In this document: one piece after another, positions 25,963-34,105 of the stretch | How the letters are laid out: each line of letters opens with the position of its first letter | Position numbering within the stretch: the first letter of the stretch is position 1 | Assembly: GCF_011044495.1 (NCBI RefSeq) | Contig: NZ_CP049143.1 | Coordinates: 7,130,001 to 7,194,000 of the forward strand | Source of the DNA: Roseimicrobium sp. ORNL1 | GTDB taxonomy: Bacteria > Verrucomicrobiota > Verrucomicrobiia > Verrucomicrobiales > Verrucomicrobiaceae | Length of the DNA: 64,000 bases | Direction: 5' to 3' | Program-made: the position numbers and the translations under genes | The notes under the pieces: model-generated | The model's input: only the letters and a program-made list of their open reading frames with translations | Database searches by the model: none | Told to the model about the DNA's origin: nothing

Positions 25963-26841
25963 TTATTCCGGGAACACCAGCGTGACGGAGATGCGGAGGC
26001 CCCACTCGGGTCCTTGCGCCGGTGCCTCGGCGTAGTAGCGGGCACCGAGTTGGAAGCTCACGGGCGTGCTGCCGATTTTCACCAGTTGAGTGATGAAGAC
26101 ATTGAGGGGGACGGTCCACTGCTCATTCTCCCAGTCATAGCCGGACTCGCTGTTGATACCGAAGGTGGTGTGCTTCGGTGTGGTATAGCTGAGGAAGGGC
26201 TGAAGGAAGGTGACACTCAGGTCCTGACGGTCCTCTTCTCCCGCGACGGACCAGAGATGATTTGCCAGGATGCCAGCAGTCCAACCGTGCTTCTGATGCA
26301 CAAAGATGAACGAGGGACCGATGGCCCACTTCTCCGCGCCGAGCAGATCATCGGTGGCCGTGGGGAACTGAAGAATGGGACCAATGCCAATGGTGGGCTG
26401 GCCTTCGTGCTTCTTGTTCGGTGACAGCCAGATGGTGGTATTCAAGTCGCCGAGTCCGGTCTGGTCGCTGGTGCCGATGACGTCCTCCTGGGTGATGAAG
26501 GGCAGAATGGTGCGCCAGATGATTTTCCAGTCGTCATTCAAGTCGATGGGCACGACCGGCTGAACGTTGAGCTTGTATTGGAAGCCATCACCATCCGGAC
26601 CCGCACCCCAGTCGAAATTGTTCTGAAAAGGCAGACTGATCAGCGAGGCCGTGGGGTCGTTCAACTTCTCGGCAATCGCGCCCATATCCGCACCTGCATG
26701 CGAGGGAGCCATGGACGCCTGAAGCGAACCATCCGGCGGAACGGATGGAGCGGGTGCCGGTGCGGCGGCGGCATGCAGACCGGACGCAGCCATGGACGCT
26801 GCAACCAAAACAGTCAGGGCAAGGGAAGATTGGGAGAACAT
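25963..26841 (-). CDS. Outer-membrane transporter-like protein (neuromedin U family name in databases)
   Basis: The start at 26841 (MFSQSS) gives 292 residues with a signal peptide ending LHAAAAP. After a Pro/Ala linker the sequence has alternating strand pattern with many Trp/Tyr, including FNVQPVVP-like turns and GLGDLNTTIWLSP, ending in ISVTLVFPE with a terminal aromatic pattern. This matches the beta-barrel group that databases often label neuromedin U or MetA-pathway-of-phenol-degradation-like. It is probably an outer-membrane barrel, cargo unknown. It lies directly upstream of a DUF1254 gene. Confidence 0.78.
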   Translation of the reverse strand: MFSQSSLALTVLVAASMAASGLHAAAAPAPAPSVPPDGSLQASMAPSHAGADMGAIAEKLNDPTASLISLPFQNNFDWGAGPDGDGFQYKLNVQPVVPIDLNDDWKIIWRTILPFITQEDVIGTSDQTGLGDLNTTIWLSPNKKHEGQPTIGIGPILQFPTATDDLLGAEKWAIGPSFIFVHQKHGWTAGILANHLWSVAGEEDRQDLSVTFLQPFLSYTTPKHTTFGINSESGYDWENEQWTVPLNVFITQLVKIGSTPVSFQLGARYYAEAPAQGPEWGLRISVTLVFPE

Positions 26842-26883
26842 GATAGGGTATGATGTGGTGGCGTTTTCCATCAACGGGTGACG

Positions 26884-27609
26884 TCAGATCTTCACCGTCA
26901 TGTAGGAGGTGGCTCCATTCATGAAGACCGGCTGGTAGGTGACGCCCTGATAGTTGAAATAGGTCTGGCCATTGATGACCGTGGCTTGCGATCCGGGAGG
27001 GAGCGTGGGCACCACCACTCCAATCGGCACAGGCGCTACGATGAAGGTCGTCCCTTGCTGCTGGTAGTAGACCCCACTCTGGTAAAAGTAGGTCTGGTTC
27101 CCCAGCACCACCGGAACCGAGCCGGGAGGCACCACCGCCACTACTGCACCGAGAGGCGCAGCTACCGCGACATAACCCCCGCTGGGCGCGGTCTTGTAAT
27201 ACACCCCAGCGTCGTAGTAGTAGGGCTGGTTCGCCACGACCACCGTCGTATGCGTGGGAGGCAGCGAGTGCACGATGGCACCTGCCGCAAGCGTCGTTGC
27301 AGCACCCACAGCCACACCACCCCAGAAGTGATCATGATTGTGAACGTCGATGTCCACATCACGGTGGATGTCGCGGTGCACATCCCAACTGCCACCGTGT
27401 CCATGCACATCGACATCTCGATGGAAGTTGCGATTGATATCCACATGCCCACCACCGCCCCATCCATGGGCATCGATGTGGGCTGAGCGATGAATGCTCC
27501 CACTCCGGTGCCAGTCTGCTTGCAGAGACTGCTGCGGCATCCATGCGGCGAGCAATGCGGCCATGACAGTGACTCCAGTACCTGTCGCGAATCGTTGATG
27601 CGTCTTCAT
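26884..27609 (-). CDS. His-rich secreted protein with three C-terminal repeats (DUF6515-like)
   Basis: This 241-residue protein has a signal peptide (to about 31) and then a His/Asp/Gly-rich segment at 34-95 with HRDVDVHGHGG, HRDIHRDVD and HNHDHFWGG, a plausible metal-binding region. One hydrophobic stretch follows near 97-115. The C-terminal half holds three similar units of about 40 residues, marked by YYYDAGVYYK, YFYQSGVYYQ and YFNYQGVTYQ, each preceded by a PP...VV strand. The pattern is that of DUF6515-type surface proteins. Envelope or surface location likely; function unknown. Confidence 0.82.
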   Translation of the reverse strand: MKTHQRFATGTGVTVMAALLAAWMPQQSLQADWHRSGSIHRSAHIDAHGWGGGGHVDINRNFHRDVDVHGHGGSWDVHRDIHRDVDIDVHNHDHFWGGVAVGAATTLAAGAIVHSLPPTHTTVVVANQPYYYDAGVYYKTAPSGGYVAVAAPLGAVVAVVPPGSVPVVLGNQTYFYQSGVYYQQQGTTFIVAPVPIGVVVPTLPPGSQATVINGQTYFNYQGVTYQPVFMNGATSYMTVKI

Positions 27610-27638
27610 AGGTTGTGGGGGCGAAATGGTTGGTTGAT

Positions 27639-28520
27639 TTAGTTGCCGGCTTTCACGTCAACGGCGGGCACGCGCGCGGGCGCAGGCGACTTATCCTTTT
27701 CCGCGTCAGGGCTATCGTCCGAGCTGGCGAGGAACTTGATGGCCTCCGCACCCTTGGGTGCTTCGAACTCAAAGACGTAGTCCGGCAGCTTGGTGCCTGT
27801 GTCCCAGTTCGAGATGAAGGCGGTGATCTGCGGCAAGCCTTCTTCGTACTTCAGCGTGATAACCACCTTGCGAAGCAGTGGCTTCGGGCCGTCCTCCACC
27901 CACGCCTGCCAGTCGATGGCCTCATGACCGAAGGCGACATGATGGCAGACCTTTCCGAGGATCTTCTCCTTGCCCAGATAGGCACTGTTCTTCGCCTTCG
28001 AAGCAGGCTCGCTCAGCGGCTTGGAGAGTACGAGATCATCCAGCGGGAAAACCACGCCGAGCGTCTTCTCCACATGGTCCACCATGGCATCGATCTTGTC
28101 CGGTGCAAGAGAAGAGGCGTAGTAGTTCTCCTTGTGATCCAGGAGGGTCACGTTCTTGCCATCATACCAGAAGGAGCGTCTCGGTACCGTGGTGGAGACA
28201 TCCACCTTGAGCCGGTTCGGACGGCGCAGCTTGATATCGAGCTGCTTGGTGTATTGCAGCTTCGACTTCTCGCCATACACCACGTCGTGACTCACCTCGA
28301 CAGTGGCCTGGTACTGCGGTGCCTTGGCGAGGAAGTCCGCCGCGCGATTGATGATGACCAGAGCTTTGGGATCCAGTTTGTTCTGGATCTGCCCCTCCGG
28401 TTTTGCCTGATATTGCGTGGCAGTCGCAGGAGCTATGGAGTCTTGTCCATGAAGCGCGGGGCAAAGAAACGCCGCCACGCAAATGCAGCAGGCAGCCAAT
28501 CTCGAAGGGTTTGTATTCAT
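27639..28520 (-). CDS. DUF2092 periplasmic protein (LolA-like fold)
   Basis: The start at 28520 gives 293 residues with a signal peptide ending ALHGQD. The domain at 45-265 has RAADFLAKAPQYQATVEVSHD, the strand-rich RPNRLKVDVSTT and WYDGKNVTLLD, all typical of DUF2092, a family related to LolA/LolB-type lipid-binding folds. The tail is acidic and Pro/Ala-rich. A periplasmic carrier of lipid or a hydrophobic ligand is the usual inference. It is encoded 29 bases upstream of the His-rich gene and 140 bases after the barrel gene at 28661. Confidence 0.85.
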   Translation of the reverse strand: MNTNPSRLAACCICVAAFLCPALHGQDSIAPATATQYQAKPEGQIQNKLDPKALVIINRAADFLAKAPQYQATVEVSHDVVYGEKSKLQYTKQLDIKLRRPNRLKVDVSTTVPRRSFWYDGKNVTLLDHKENYYASSLAPDKIDAMVDHVEKTLGVVFPLDDLVLSKPLSEPASKAKNSAYLGKEKILGKVCHHVAFGHEAIDWQAWVEDGPKPLLRKVVITLKYEEGLPQITAFISNWDTGTKLPDYVFEFEAPKGAEAIKFLASSDDSPDAEKDKSPAPARVPAVDVKAGN

Positions 28521-28567
28521 GAGATGAAGCGAGGATGTCCGCGTTGTCTGACGGGGATGATTGGTGT

Positions 28568-28647
28568 GGCCGGGGTGGAGGGACCTTTTTCCCTGCCTCC
28601 ATTCCGGCCTTCGGGGGAATTGTTCCTGACCGGTGTCGCTGCACCGG
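28568..28647 (-). terminator. Two stem-loops in the 140-base gap between barrel and DUF2092 genes
   Basis: CCGGTG at 28630-28635 pairs with CACCGG at 28642-28647 around a 6-base loop, 13 bases after the barrel gene stop. A second imperfect structure spans 28568-28609, with outer GGCCG/CGGCC and inner TGGA/TCCA and GGGA/TCCC pairs around A-rich sequence. Neither is followed by a T-run on the minus strand. They may be a partial terminator or an mRNA-processing element dividing the operon. Confidence 0.4.
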
Positions 28648-28660
28648 GGCATGATCTTTT

Positions 28661-29467
28661 TCAGAAGGTGTAGGAGAGTCCGACGAACGGACCATGTGAG
28701 ATGGTATCGAGAAGGAACTGATCCTTGTCGTAGTCCACCCCGAGGGCGCGATAGCCGATGACCGTGGAGAGTTTCGGATTGAACCGATAGCCAAGGCCAA
28801 CCAGTGCCTGCCAGGTGAGTTCCGACTCCACGCCGAATCCACCGATGTCACCCATGACTTGCACGAAGCATTTGTCGGTGAAGTCATGAATGACGCGGGC
28901 ACCCACGATGGGATCGATCCAATCCTCCTTGATGCCGAAGTGACGGCCCGGCCCGAGGTTGGTATCCACATCGATATCCACCTCCAGATACATCCAGCGA
29001 CCACCAGCGAAGACATCGAGCCGCGTCGTGTCATTCTTGATGAGCGCATACTGGATGCGGGCTGTGATGACCCACTGCTCCTGCTCGAAGCCCACCTTGC
29101 CAAAGAAGGGCCCGCGCTCGACAGAGGCATCATCCTTCAGCTTTCCCCAGATGACATCGAGGCCCAGGCTCCAGCGATCGCAACCCGCCTCAATGTAGGT
29201 CATGAAGGAGCCATCGAACTCATCAATGAGATCATTAAGACTCGTATCCGCGCTGACCGTGATGGGTCCAATGCCCGTTTCACCATTCACGGCACCGAGC
29301 CAGCCGTACGCGGCCACGGTGACGTACCACGGCTTCTCCGGTGGTGGCTCCGGGGGAACGACCACTGACTTGCTGGAGGGCGACGGCGTTCCCGCGAACA
29401 GACCCGCCGATCCAAGGACGGCGGCCATCGCGGCGGTGCGGAGGAATGTTGTAGCTGCTGATTTCAT
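28661..29467 (-). CDS. Outer-membrane beta-barrel protein of unknown function
   Basis: This 268-residue protein has a signal peptide ending GLFAGTP and a Pro-rich linker, then a barrel-like series of amphipathic strands. Visible strands include WYVTVAAYGWLGAV, EQWVITARIQYALI, LDVFAGGRWMYLEVDID and GPFVGLSYTF with a terminal Phe. The terminal aromatic is the outer-membrane assembly signal. The type resembles short 8-12 strand OMPs, but no specific family is clear. It is the first gene after the orphan receiver, 61 bases downstream. Confidence 0.82.
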   Translation of the reverse strand: MKSAATTFLRTAAMAAVLGSAGLFAGTPSPSSKSVVVPPEPPPEKPWYVTVAAYGWLGAVNGETGIGPITVSADTSLNDLIDEFDGSFMTYIEAGCDRWSLGLDVIWGKLKDDASVERGPFFGKVGFEQEQWVITARIQYALIKNDTTRLDVFAGGRWMYLEVDIDVDTNLGPGRHFGIKEDWIDPIVGARVIHDFTDKCFVQVMGDIGGFGVESELTWQALVGLGYRFNPKLSTVIGYRALGVDYDKDQFLLDTISHGPFVGLSYTF

Positions 29468-29528
29468 GTGGGTGTGGTGCGGTTGGGTGATTGGAGGAGG
29501 TGGCGTTGCGGGCAGGGCAAGTCATGCG

Positions 29529-29921
29529 TCACGGTGACCGGCCCGTGGCTTCGGGAAGCGCGGCCTCTCTGATGGCGGCCACAAAGGCCTTGCCCGAAAA
29601 GGGTTTCGTGAAGAGCGCTGCCGCACGGGCCATGGCCGGATGGGATTGCCTTGCCTCATCATCATGCGCAGTCATGAGGATGAAGGGGATGGCGTCTCCG
29701 GATTGATGCAGTCGCTCCGCAAGATCGAGCCCCGACATGCCGGTCAGCCGGATATCAAAGACATAGCAGCAGATCTCCTCCTTTGGCGGTGACTGCAGCA
29801 ACGCCTCCGCGTTGGAATAAGACAACGCCCGGTAGCCTGCAGCGCCAAGCAACCGCTCGACGGCCTGGCTCATGCCGGGGTCGTCTTCCACAATGACAAC
29901 GCGATTTCCAGAGGCCATCAT
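29529..29921 (-). CDS. Stand-alone response regulator receiver
   Basis: This 130-residue protein is a single receiver domain. The acidic pocket is VEDDP, the phospho-acceptor is Asp56 in FDIRLTG, and the conserved Thr and Lys appear in LMTAHDD and FTKPFS. No output domain follows. A phosphate sink, an adaptor or a shuttle to another protein is possible. It lies 107 bases after the FixJ-type regulator gene, with tandem candidate binding sites between them, and 61 bases before the barrel gene. Confidence 0.85.
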   Translation of the reverse strand: MMASGNRVVIVEDDPGMSQAVERLLGAAGYRALSYSNAEALLQSPPKEEICCYVFDIRLTGMSGLDLAERLHQSGDAIPFILMTAHDDEARQSHPAMARAAALFTKPFSGKAFVAAIREAALPEATGRSP

Positions 29922-29972
29922 TCGCGAGGGGTGAGAGGCCAGATATAGTCCCCGGTGCGCGAATCAGGTATT

Positions 29973-30012
29973 GTACCTTGGTTCCACACCACCCTGTACT
30001 TTGGTACAGGGT
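29973..30012. promoter_or_regulatory. Two direct copies of GTACYTTGGTWC plus a 22-bp palindrome
   Basis: GTACCTTGGTTC at 29973-29984 and GTACTTTGGTAC at 29996-30007 are direct copies starting 23 bp apart, about two helical turns. The second lies within the palindrome 29991-30012, with 9-bp arms ACCCTGTAC and GTACAGGGT. The site is 52-91 bases upstream of the orphan-receiver start and downstream of the FixJ-type gene. It looks like an operator of the local regulator. A terminator role for the palindrome is possible, but no T-run follows on the minus strand. Confidence 0.55.
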
Positions 30013-30028
30013 CCCCTAAACCAACCGG

Positions 30029-30685
30029 CTACTCGATAGTGCAGCCCGCTGCACGCAGTGCGTCCGCCATGTGCACCAGGTCTGCGAGGGATGCGGCCTG
30101 CATCTTCGTCATGACCTGCGCGCGATGCGCCTTCACCGTTCGCTCCACGGTGCCCAGCTCCGCGGCGATTTGTTTGTTCAGCTTTCCCGACACCACACCC
30201 ACAAAGACTTGATGCTCCCGATCCGTGAGACTGCGCAGGCGGGCGCGATACTCCTCCACAGAGCGCCTCGACTGGCTCTCATCCGTCTGCTTCGCGAGCG
30301 CTCCTTTGATGGCGTGCAGCAAGGCGGTGCGTTCCACCGGCTTCGTCAGAAAGTCCACGGCTCCCTGCTTCATGGCCTGCACGCTCATGGGGATGTCCCC
30401 ATGCGCGGTGAGGAAGACGACGGGCAGAGCATCACGGTCATTCTGCAGCGCTGCCTGCAATTCCAGGCCACTTGGCCCCGGCATGCGCATATCCAGAAGG
30501 AGGCAGCCATTCATCCCCGGCTTCCGACGCAGCAGGTACTCGCCGGCTGAGGCATACGACTGCACCTGAAAGCCCGCGGCGCGCAGCAGCCGCGTGACCG
30601 CAACACGCAAGGATTCATCGTCATCCACCACGTGCACCGTGGACGCAGCCTCCTCTTTCAATGTCTCCACGGCGCAGGTGGTCAT
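30029..30685 (-). CDS. FixJ-type response regulator (receiver + LuxR HTH)
   Basis: This 218-residue protein has a receiver domain at 15-130 with acidic VVDDDESLR, phospho-acceptor Asp65 in LDMRMPGPSG, FLTAHGDI and the Lys in FLTKPVE. A LuxR-type HTH at about 150-210 contains LTDREHQVFVGVVSGKLNKQIAAELGTVERTVKAHR. This is the FixJ/NarL arrangement. The start at 30685 overlaps the kinase stop (ATGA), so it is the cognate partner of the kinase. DNA targets may include the repeats just downstream and the motif ahead of the kinase. Confidence 0.92.
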   Translation of the reverse strand: MTTCAVETLKEEAASTVHVVDDDESLRVAVTRLLRAAGFQVQSYASAGEYLLRRKPGMNGCLLLDMRMPGPSGLELQAALQNDRDALPVVFLTAHGDIPMSVQAMKQGAVDFLTKPVERTALLHAIKGALAKQTDESQSRRSVEEYRARLRSLTDREHQVFVGVVSGKLNKQIAAELGTVERTVKAHRAQVMTKMQAASLADLVHMADALRAAGCTIE

Positions 30686-32619
30686 GAGGACCTCCCTGGG
30701 TTTGCGGTTCCATTCGCAGATTCCGCAGGCAACGTGAAGGTGAACATCGCGCCGCCATCGACGAGATTCCGCGCCGCGATGCTTCCACGATGGGCTTCGA
30801 TGATCGAACGCGCCATGGCCAGACCTAACCCCATCCCCTCCATCTTGGTTGTGAAGAAGGACTCAAAAATCTGGGGCAAACGATCCTCTGGTATCCCGTG
30901 TCCGTGATCACGGACAGACACTGCGACCCCGGGCCTGTCCTCACGCCAAGTGCGCACGAGTACCACCCGCTCGTGGGAGCCGTTGCTCTTCATCGCGTCC
31001 ATGGCATTCACGACCAGGTTGATGAGCACTTGCTGCACATGCACGCGATCCGCGGGCACTGCCGGCGCATCCGTCGCCAGCTCGCTACGCAGAATAATGC
31101 CGCGCCGCTGGGCATCTGTCGATAAAAGTTTCAGCACATCCCCCACAACCTCATTCACCTGCACGGGTGCGAGCCTCACCGGCGCACGGCGCACCAGAGT
31201 CCGGATGTGGCGGATGACCTGGCTCGCGCGGAGGTCATCTTTGCGAATATCCGCCAGGATCTGCCGGATATCGTCCAGAGGTGGATTCTCTGATTCCATG
31301 AGCATCTCCGCCGCCTCTGCGTTGCTTAGGATTGCACCCAGCGGCTGATTGATCTCATGGGCAATGGAGGCCGTGAGCTCACCCACCAGGGCCAGTCGGG
31401 ACACGTGCACCATGGACTGGCGCATCTCCTCCACCCGCCGCTGATCCGTGATGTCATGGAAGATGGCGATGTAGCACGCCTCATCGTGGATCCGGATGGT
31501 CTCGATCGAAAGGATGGCAGTGACCTCGCGCTCCGTGCGGGTACGCAGCGTGACCTCGTGATTTCTCAGGGCGCCCACGGCATCCACCAGACGGGCGAGC
31601 TTCAGGCGCTCCTTCTCACTGCGATAAAGGCCCAGTTCCTCCGGCAGGCGGCCGGCGGCTTCGGCATAGGTGTAGCCGAACTGCCGCTCCCAGCCTTCAT
31701 TCACATCCAGGATGGTCTCATCCTTCGCGCGGAAGATGACCATGGCACTGGGGCTTGCGTGGAATGCCTTGGAGAAACGTTCTTCGGAGAGGCGCAGTTC
31801 CATTTCAGCACGATGCCGCGAAACCGCAGACGAAAGGACATCCCCCAACGCATGGAGTTGCGCGATGACTGGCTCGCTCCACTCCCGGTAGTCGCTTGCA
31901 GTACAGAATGATACACCATGGGTGGTCCCATCCATGGAGTGCAGGGGAATGATGAGGGCGGACTTGATGTTCTTCGTCCTCACATACTCCTGCTCCTCCC
32001 GGGCATCAGCCGGAAGGTCATTCACGGCATTCACCAGGGGAATGGCCTTCCGGTGCTCGAACTGCGCACAAATCCACGGCATCTGCAGCTCTGCCTTCCG
32101 CTTTGCGATCGCCTCGCGCACGGCGGGGTCCGTGTGATACAGGATGCGGAGCGCCTGCGTGTCACGCACGTGCTCAAACAGCATGCAGGATTGGAATTCC
32201 ATCATCACTCGCACCTTTTCCAGCGCGTTGCCGATGGCCTGATCCAGCGTCTCCGCCGAGGCCTCCACCAAGTCTGCTGAGATCTCCGTAAGTACACGCT
32301 CAAAGCGCAACCGCTCCTCCTGCTCGCGCACCAGCCTCTTCCTCCGGCTGTTGCTTGCCAGCAGTCCGGCAATCAATCCTGTCTGGATGACGCCAACGAC
32401 CAGCGAACCAATGACGACGTTGCGATGAATACCCCAGATGGTGGGTCCGCGATTCTCCGCTCCGCCGCTGCCGGAAGGTGGCACGGCGCCCAGGGCCTCA
32501 GAACTCACCACGAAGATCGCCCCATACCCGGCGAGCGAACAGACGGCAATCCGCCAGCTCTTTCTCCAAGCTGCACACAATTCCGCACATGCGCGGAAGA
32601 TGGAGGAGACTCCATGCAT
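30682..32619 (-). CDS. Membrane-linked sensor histidine kinase (GAF-PAS-HisKA-HATPase)
   Basis: This 645-residue protein has a hydrophobic segment at 22-47 and a second at 66-88, leaving a short periplasmic loop of about 20 residues. A GAF-like domain covers 110-270, a PAS domain about 280-395, HisKA includes SIAHEINQPLG with His421, and the HATPase has NLVVNAMDAM, DHGHGIPE and GLGLAMAR. The layout is that of FixL/TodS-like kinases. The input is probably cytoplasmic through GAF and PAS rather than the short loop. Its stop overlaps the regulator start. Signal unknown. Confidence 0.92.
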   Translation of the reverse strand: MHGVSSIFRACAELCAAWRKSWRIAVCSLAGYGAIFVVSSEALGAVPPSGSGGAENRGPTIWGIHRNVVIGSLVVGVIQTGLIAGLLASNSRRKRLVREQEERLRFERVLTEISADLVEASAETLDQAIGNALEKVRVMMEFQSCMLFEHVRDTQALRILYHTDPAVREAIAKRKAELQMPWICAQFEHRKAIPLVNAVNDLPADAREEQEYVRTKNIKSALIIPLHSMDGTTHGVSFCTASDYREWSEPVIAQLHALGDVLSSAVSRHRAEMELRLSEERFSKAFHASPSAMVIFRAKDETILDVNEGWERQFGYTYAEAAGRLPEELGLYRSEKERLKLARLVDAVGALRNHEVTLRTRTEREVTAILSIETIRIHDEACYIAIFHDITDQRRVEEMRQSMVHVSRLALVGELTASIAHEINQPLGAILSNAEAAEMLMESENPPLDDIRQILADIRKDDLRASQVIRHIRTLVRRAPVRLAPVQVNEVVGDVLKLLSTDAQRRGIILRSELATDAPAVPADRVHVQQVLINLVVNAMDAMKSNGSHERVVLVRTWREDRPGVAVSVRDHGHGIPEDRLPQIFESFFTTKMEGMGLGLAMARSIIEAHRGSIAARNLVDGGAMFTFTLPAESANGTANPGRSS

Positions 32620-32651
32620 AAAAACGGCTTCACGGCACTGAGAGCAATTAC

Positions 32652-32663
32652 GGCCAAAGTATG
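32652..32663 (-). promoter_or_regulatory. Partial copy of the TACTTTGG motif upstream of the kinase gene
   Basis: On the minus strand 32663-32652 reads CATACTTTGGCC, sharing TACTTTGG with the tandem motifs at 29973-30007. It is about 33 bases upstream of the kinase start, a plausible regulator site for autoregulation. An 8-base match is not significant on its own. Confidence 0.3.
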
Positions 32664-32825
32664 CCTGTATACGGCGCGAATGGCCAATCTTGCTTCCACA
32701 GATGGAGCATTTGAATATTTTACTGCCAGATTAATGGTCCTGTGAGCAAAACACCTAGGTATTCCTGCTTATGCACCCATCTATTATCCTGTCTTGAAGT
32801 GCTTTCCTAAACGAAGGGGCGCACT

Positions 32826-33623
32826 TCACTTGCCAGCCACACGCGGCGGCACCCAGAAGACCCACCGCTGGGGCGGTTCATTTCCCATCGCGAACCGGAG
32901 TTCCACCAGAGTAGGCCGCTGAGGGCGACTCAACGCATTCACCCCCTCCTGCACCTGCTGCGGCGCTTCAGCCGGAGGTGGCGGAGAAGGATTCTCTCCG
33001 GGAGCTTGTGGACCTTGGGGTTGTTGAGGAGCGTTTCGAGTCGGCTCTCTCAATGCCGTGAGCGGCATGCCTTCATTCCACACGCTGATCCATTGCCTGG
33101 TCTGCGGCTGAAAGACCAGCCATTCCATCATACGCACATTCTCCAGAAGCACCACCCGTGTGCCGAGTCTCTTGTCCCCCATCTCCCAGGCAAGCAGTTG
33201 CTCTTCAGAGAGGGACCGCACGACCAGCCGCAGATAACCATCCACCGTGGTCTCCGTCTCCAAAATAGTGAAAGGTCCAGCCGAGGCAGACAAAAGAGAA
33301 GGCGCATCTCCCAGAGCGAGCTCGGTGGTATAAAGGCCACCGTCCTCCCGGGTACGCAGGCGCATCATCGCGTTCGGTGGCAGGCTGCGCAGACTGCGTG
33401 AGCACAGCTCGACAAAGGCGTGCGTGCGTGCGCCGCGCTGCTGGGAGGTGATGAGATCCTGGGCAAGCTGGGTCACTGCAATCACAATGCCAAACACAGC
33501 GCTTACCAGCAGGGAGGTGATGAACATGACGATGATCATCTCCAGCAAGGTGAAACCGCCTTCGCGACGGCGCCTCACAGACGCCCGCCATCCCTGATCA
33601 GGTGTGGATGTGAAAGCGTTCAT
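32826..33623 (-). CDS. gspJ: Prepilin-type pseudopilin, GspJ-like
   Basis: This 265-residue protein has a basic leader then the prepilin peptidase site GGFTLLEMIIV with Glu at +5. The hydrophobic N-terminal helix lies at about 24-46. The globular part carries RTHAFVELCSRSLRSLP and WLVFQPQTRQWIS, and a Pro/Gln-rich insert lies near 200-235. Position as last of E-F-G-H-I-J and size suggest the minor pseudopilin GspJ. No gspK follows; the next minus-strand gene is the kinase. The start overlaps the GspI-like stop. Confidence 0.78.
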   Translation of the reverse strand: MNAFTSTPDQGWRASVRRRREGGFTLLEMIIVMFITSLLVSAVFGIVIAVTQLAQDLITSQQRGARTHAFVELCSRSLRSLPPNAMMRLRTREDGGLYTTELALGDAPSLLSASAGPFTILETETTVDGYLRLVVRSLSEEQLLAWEMGDKRLGTRVVLLENVRMMEWLVFQPQTRQWISVWNEGMPLTALREPTRNAPQQPQGPQAPGENPSPPPPAEAPQQVQEGVNALSRPQRPTLVELRFAMGNEPPQRWVFWVPPRVAGK

Positions 33624-34105
33624 TGCGGTGTGCCCATGCCCGTGGGGCGGAAGATCAGGGGATAGGCCCAGGTCTCCGCAAACGCACTCTGCTCACGACC
33701 TGCGTCCATCCATCGCGCCGTGACGCGGACCAGATACAAGCCCTGCAATGGATTGCCGTCCTGATTCTTCAGTTCGAGTGGCTCCCTCCGGATGATATAG
33801 GTGAAGGCTCCATCCCTCACCTCATTCTCGGTGACCAGGGGCACCCTCGTGTTCTCCACCATCCATAACGGATCCCGCGTGGCTTCCTGCAGGAGGTTAT
33901 CCAGGCGCGCCTGGACATTTCCCTTCTGCCGCGCGGCAACTGAGGTGCGCCCACTGGAGTTGATGGCCTCGATGAGTGCCACGGCTGCCATGCCAAAGAT
34001 GAAGACCGCGAGCATGGTCTCCAGCAGGGTGAAGCCCGCCTCATGGAGGCAGCGCCTGCGGCGCCACGTGCCTTTCGGGTACATGATGGGGGCTGCAAGT
34101 TTCAT
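33620..34105 (-). CDS. gspI: Prepilin-type pseudopilin, GspI-like
   Basis: This 161-residue protein has a leader rich in Arg (KGTWRRRRCLHE), the cleavage site AGFTLLETMLAVFIFGMAAVALIEA with Glu at +5, and a short globular domain with YIIRREPLELKNQDGN and YLVRVTARWMDAG. Size and the Thr-Met-Leu-Ala-Val core fit GspI. Four-base overlaps with both neighbours (34102-34105 and 33620-33623) show tight coupling. The pseudopilus tip role requires GspH, J and K; K is not here. Confidence 0.8.
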   Translation of the reverse strand: MKLAAPIMYPKGTWRRRRCLHEAGFTLLETMLAVFIFGMAAVALIEAINSSGRTSVAARQKGNVQARLDNLLQEATRDPLWMVENTRVPLVTENEVRDGAFTYIIRREPLELKNQDGNPLQGLYLVRVTARWMDAGREQSAFAETWAYPLIFRPTGMGTPQ

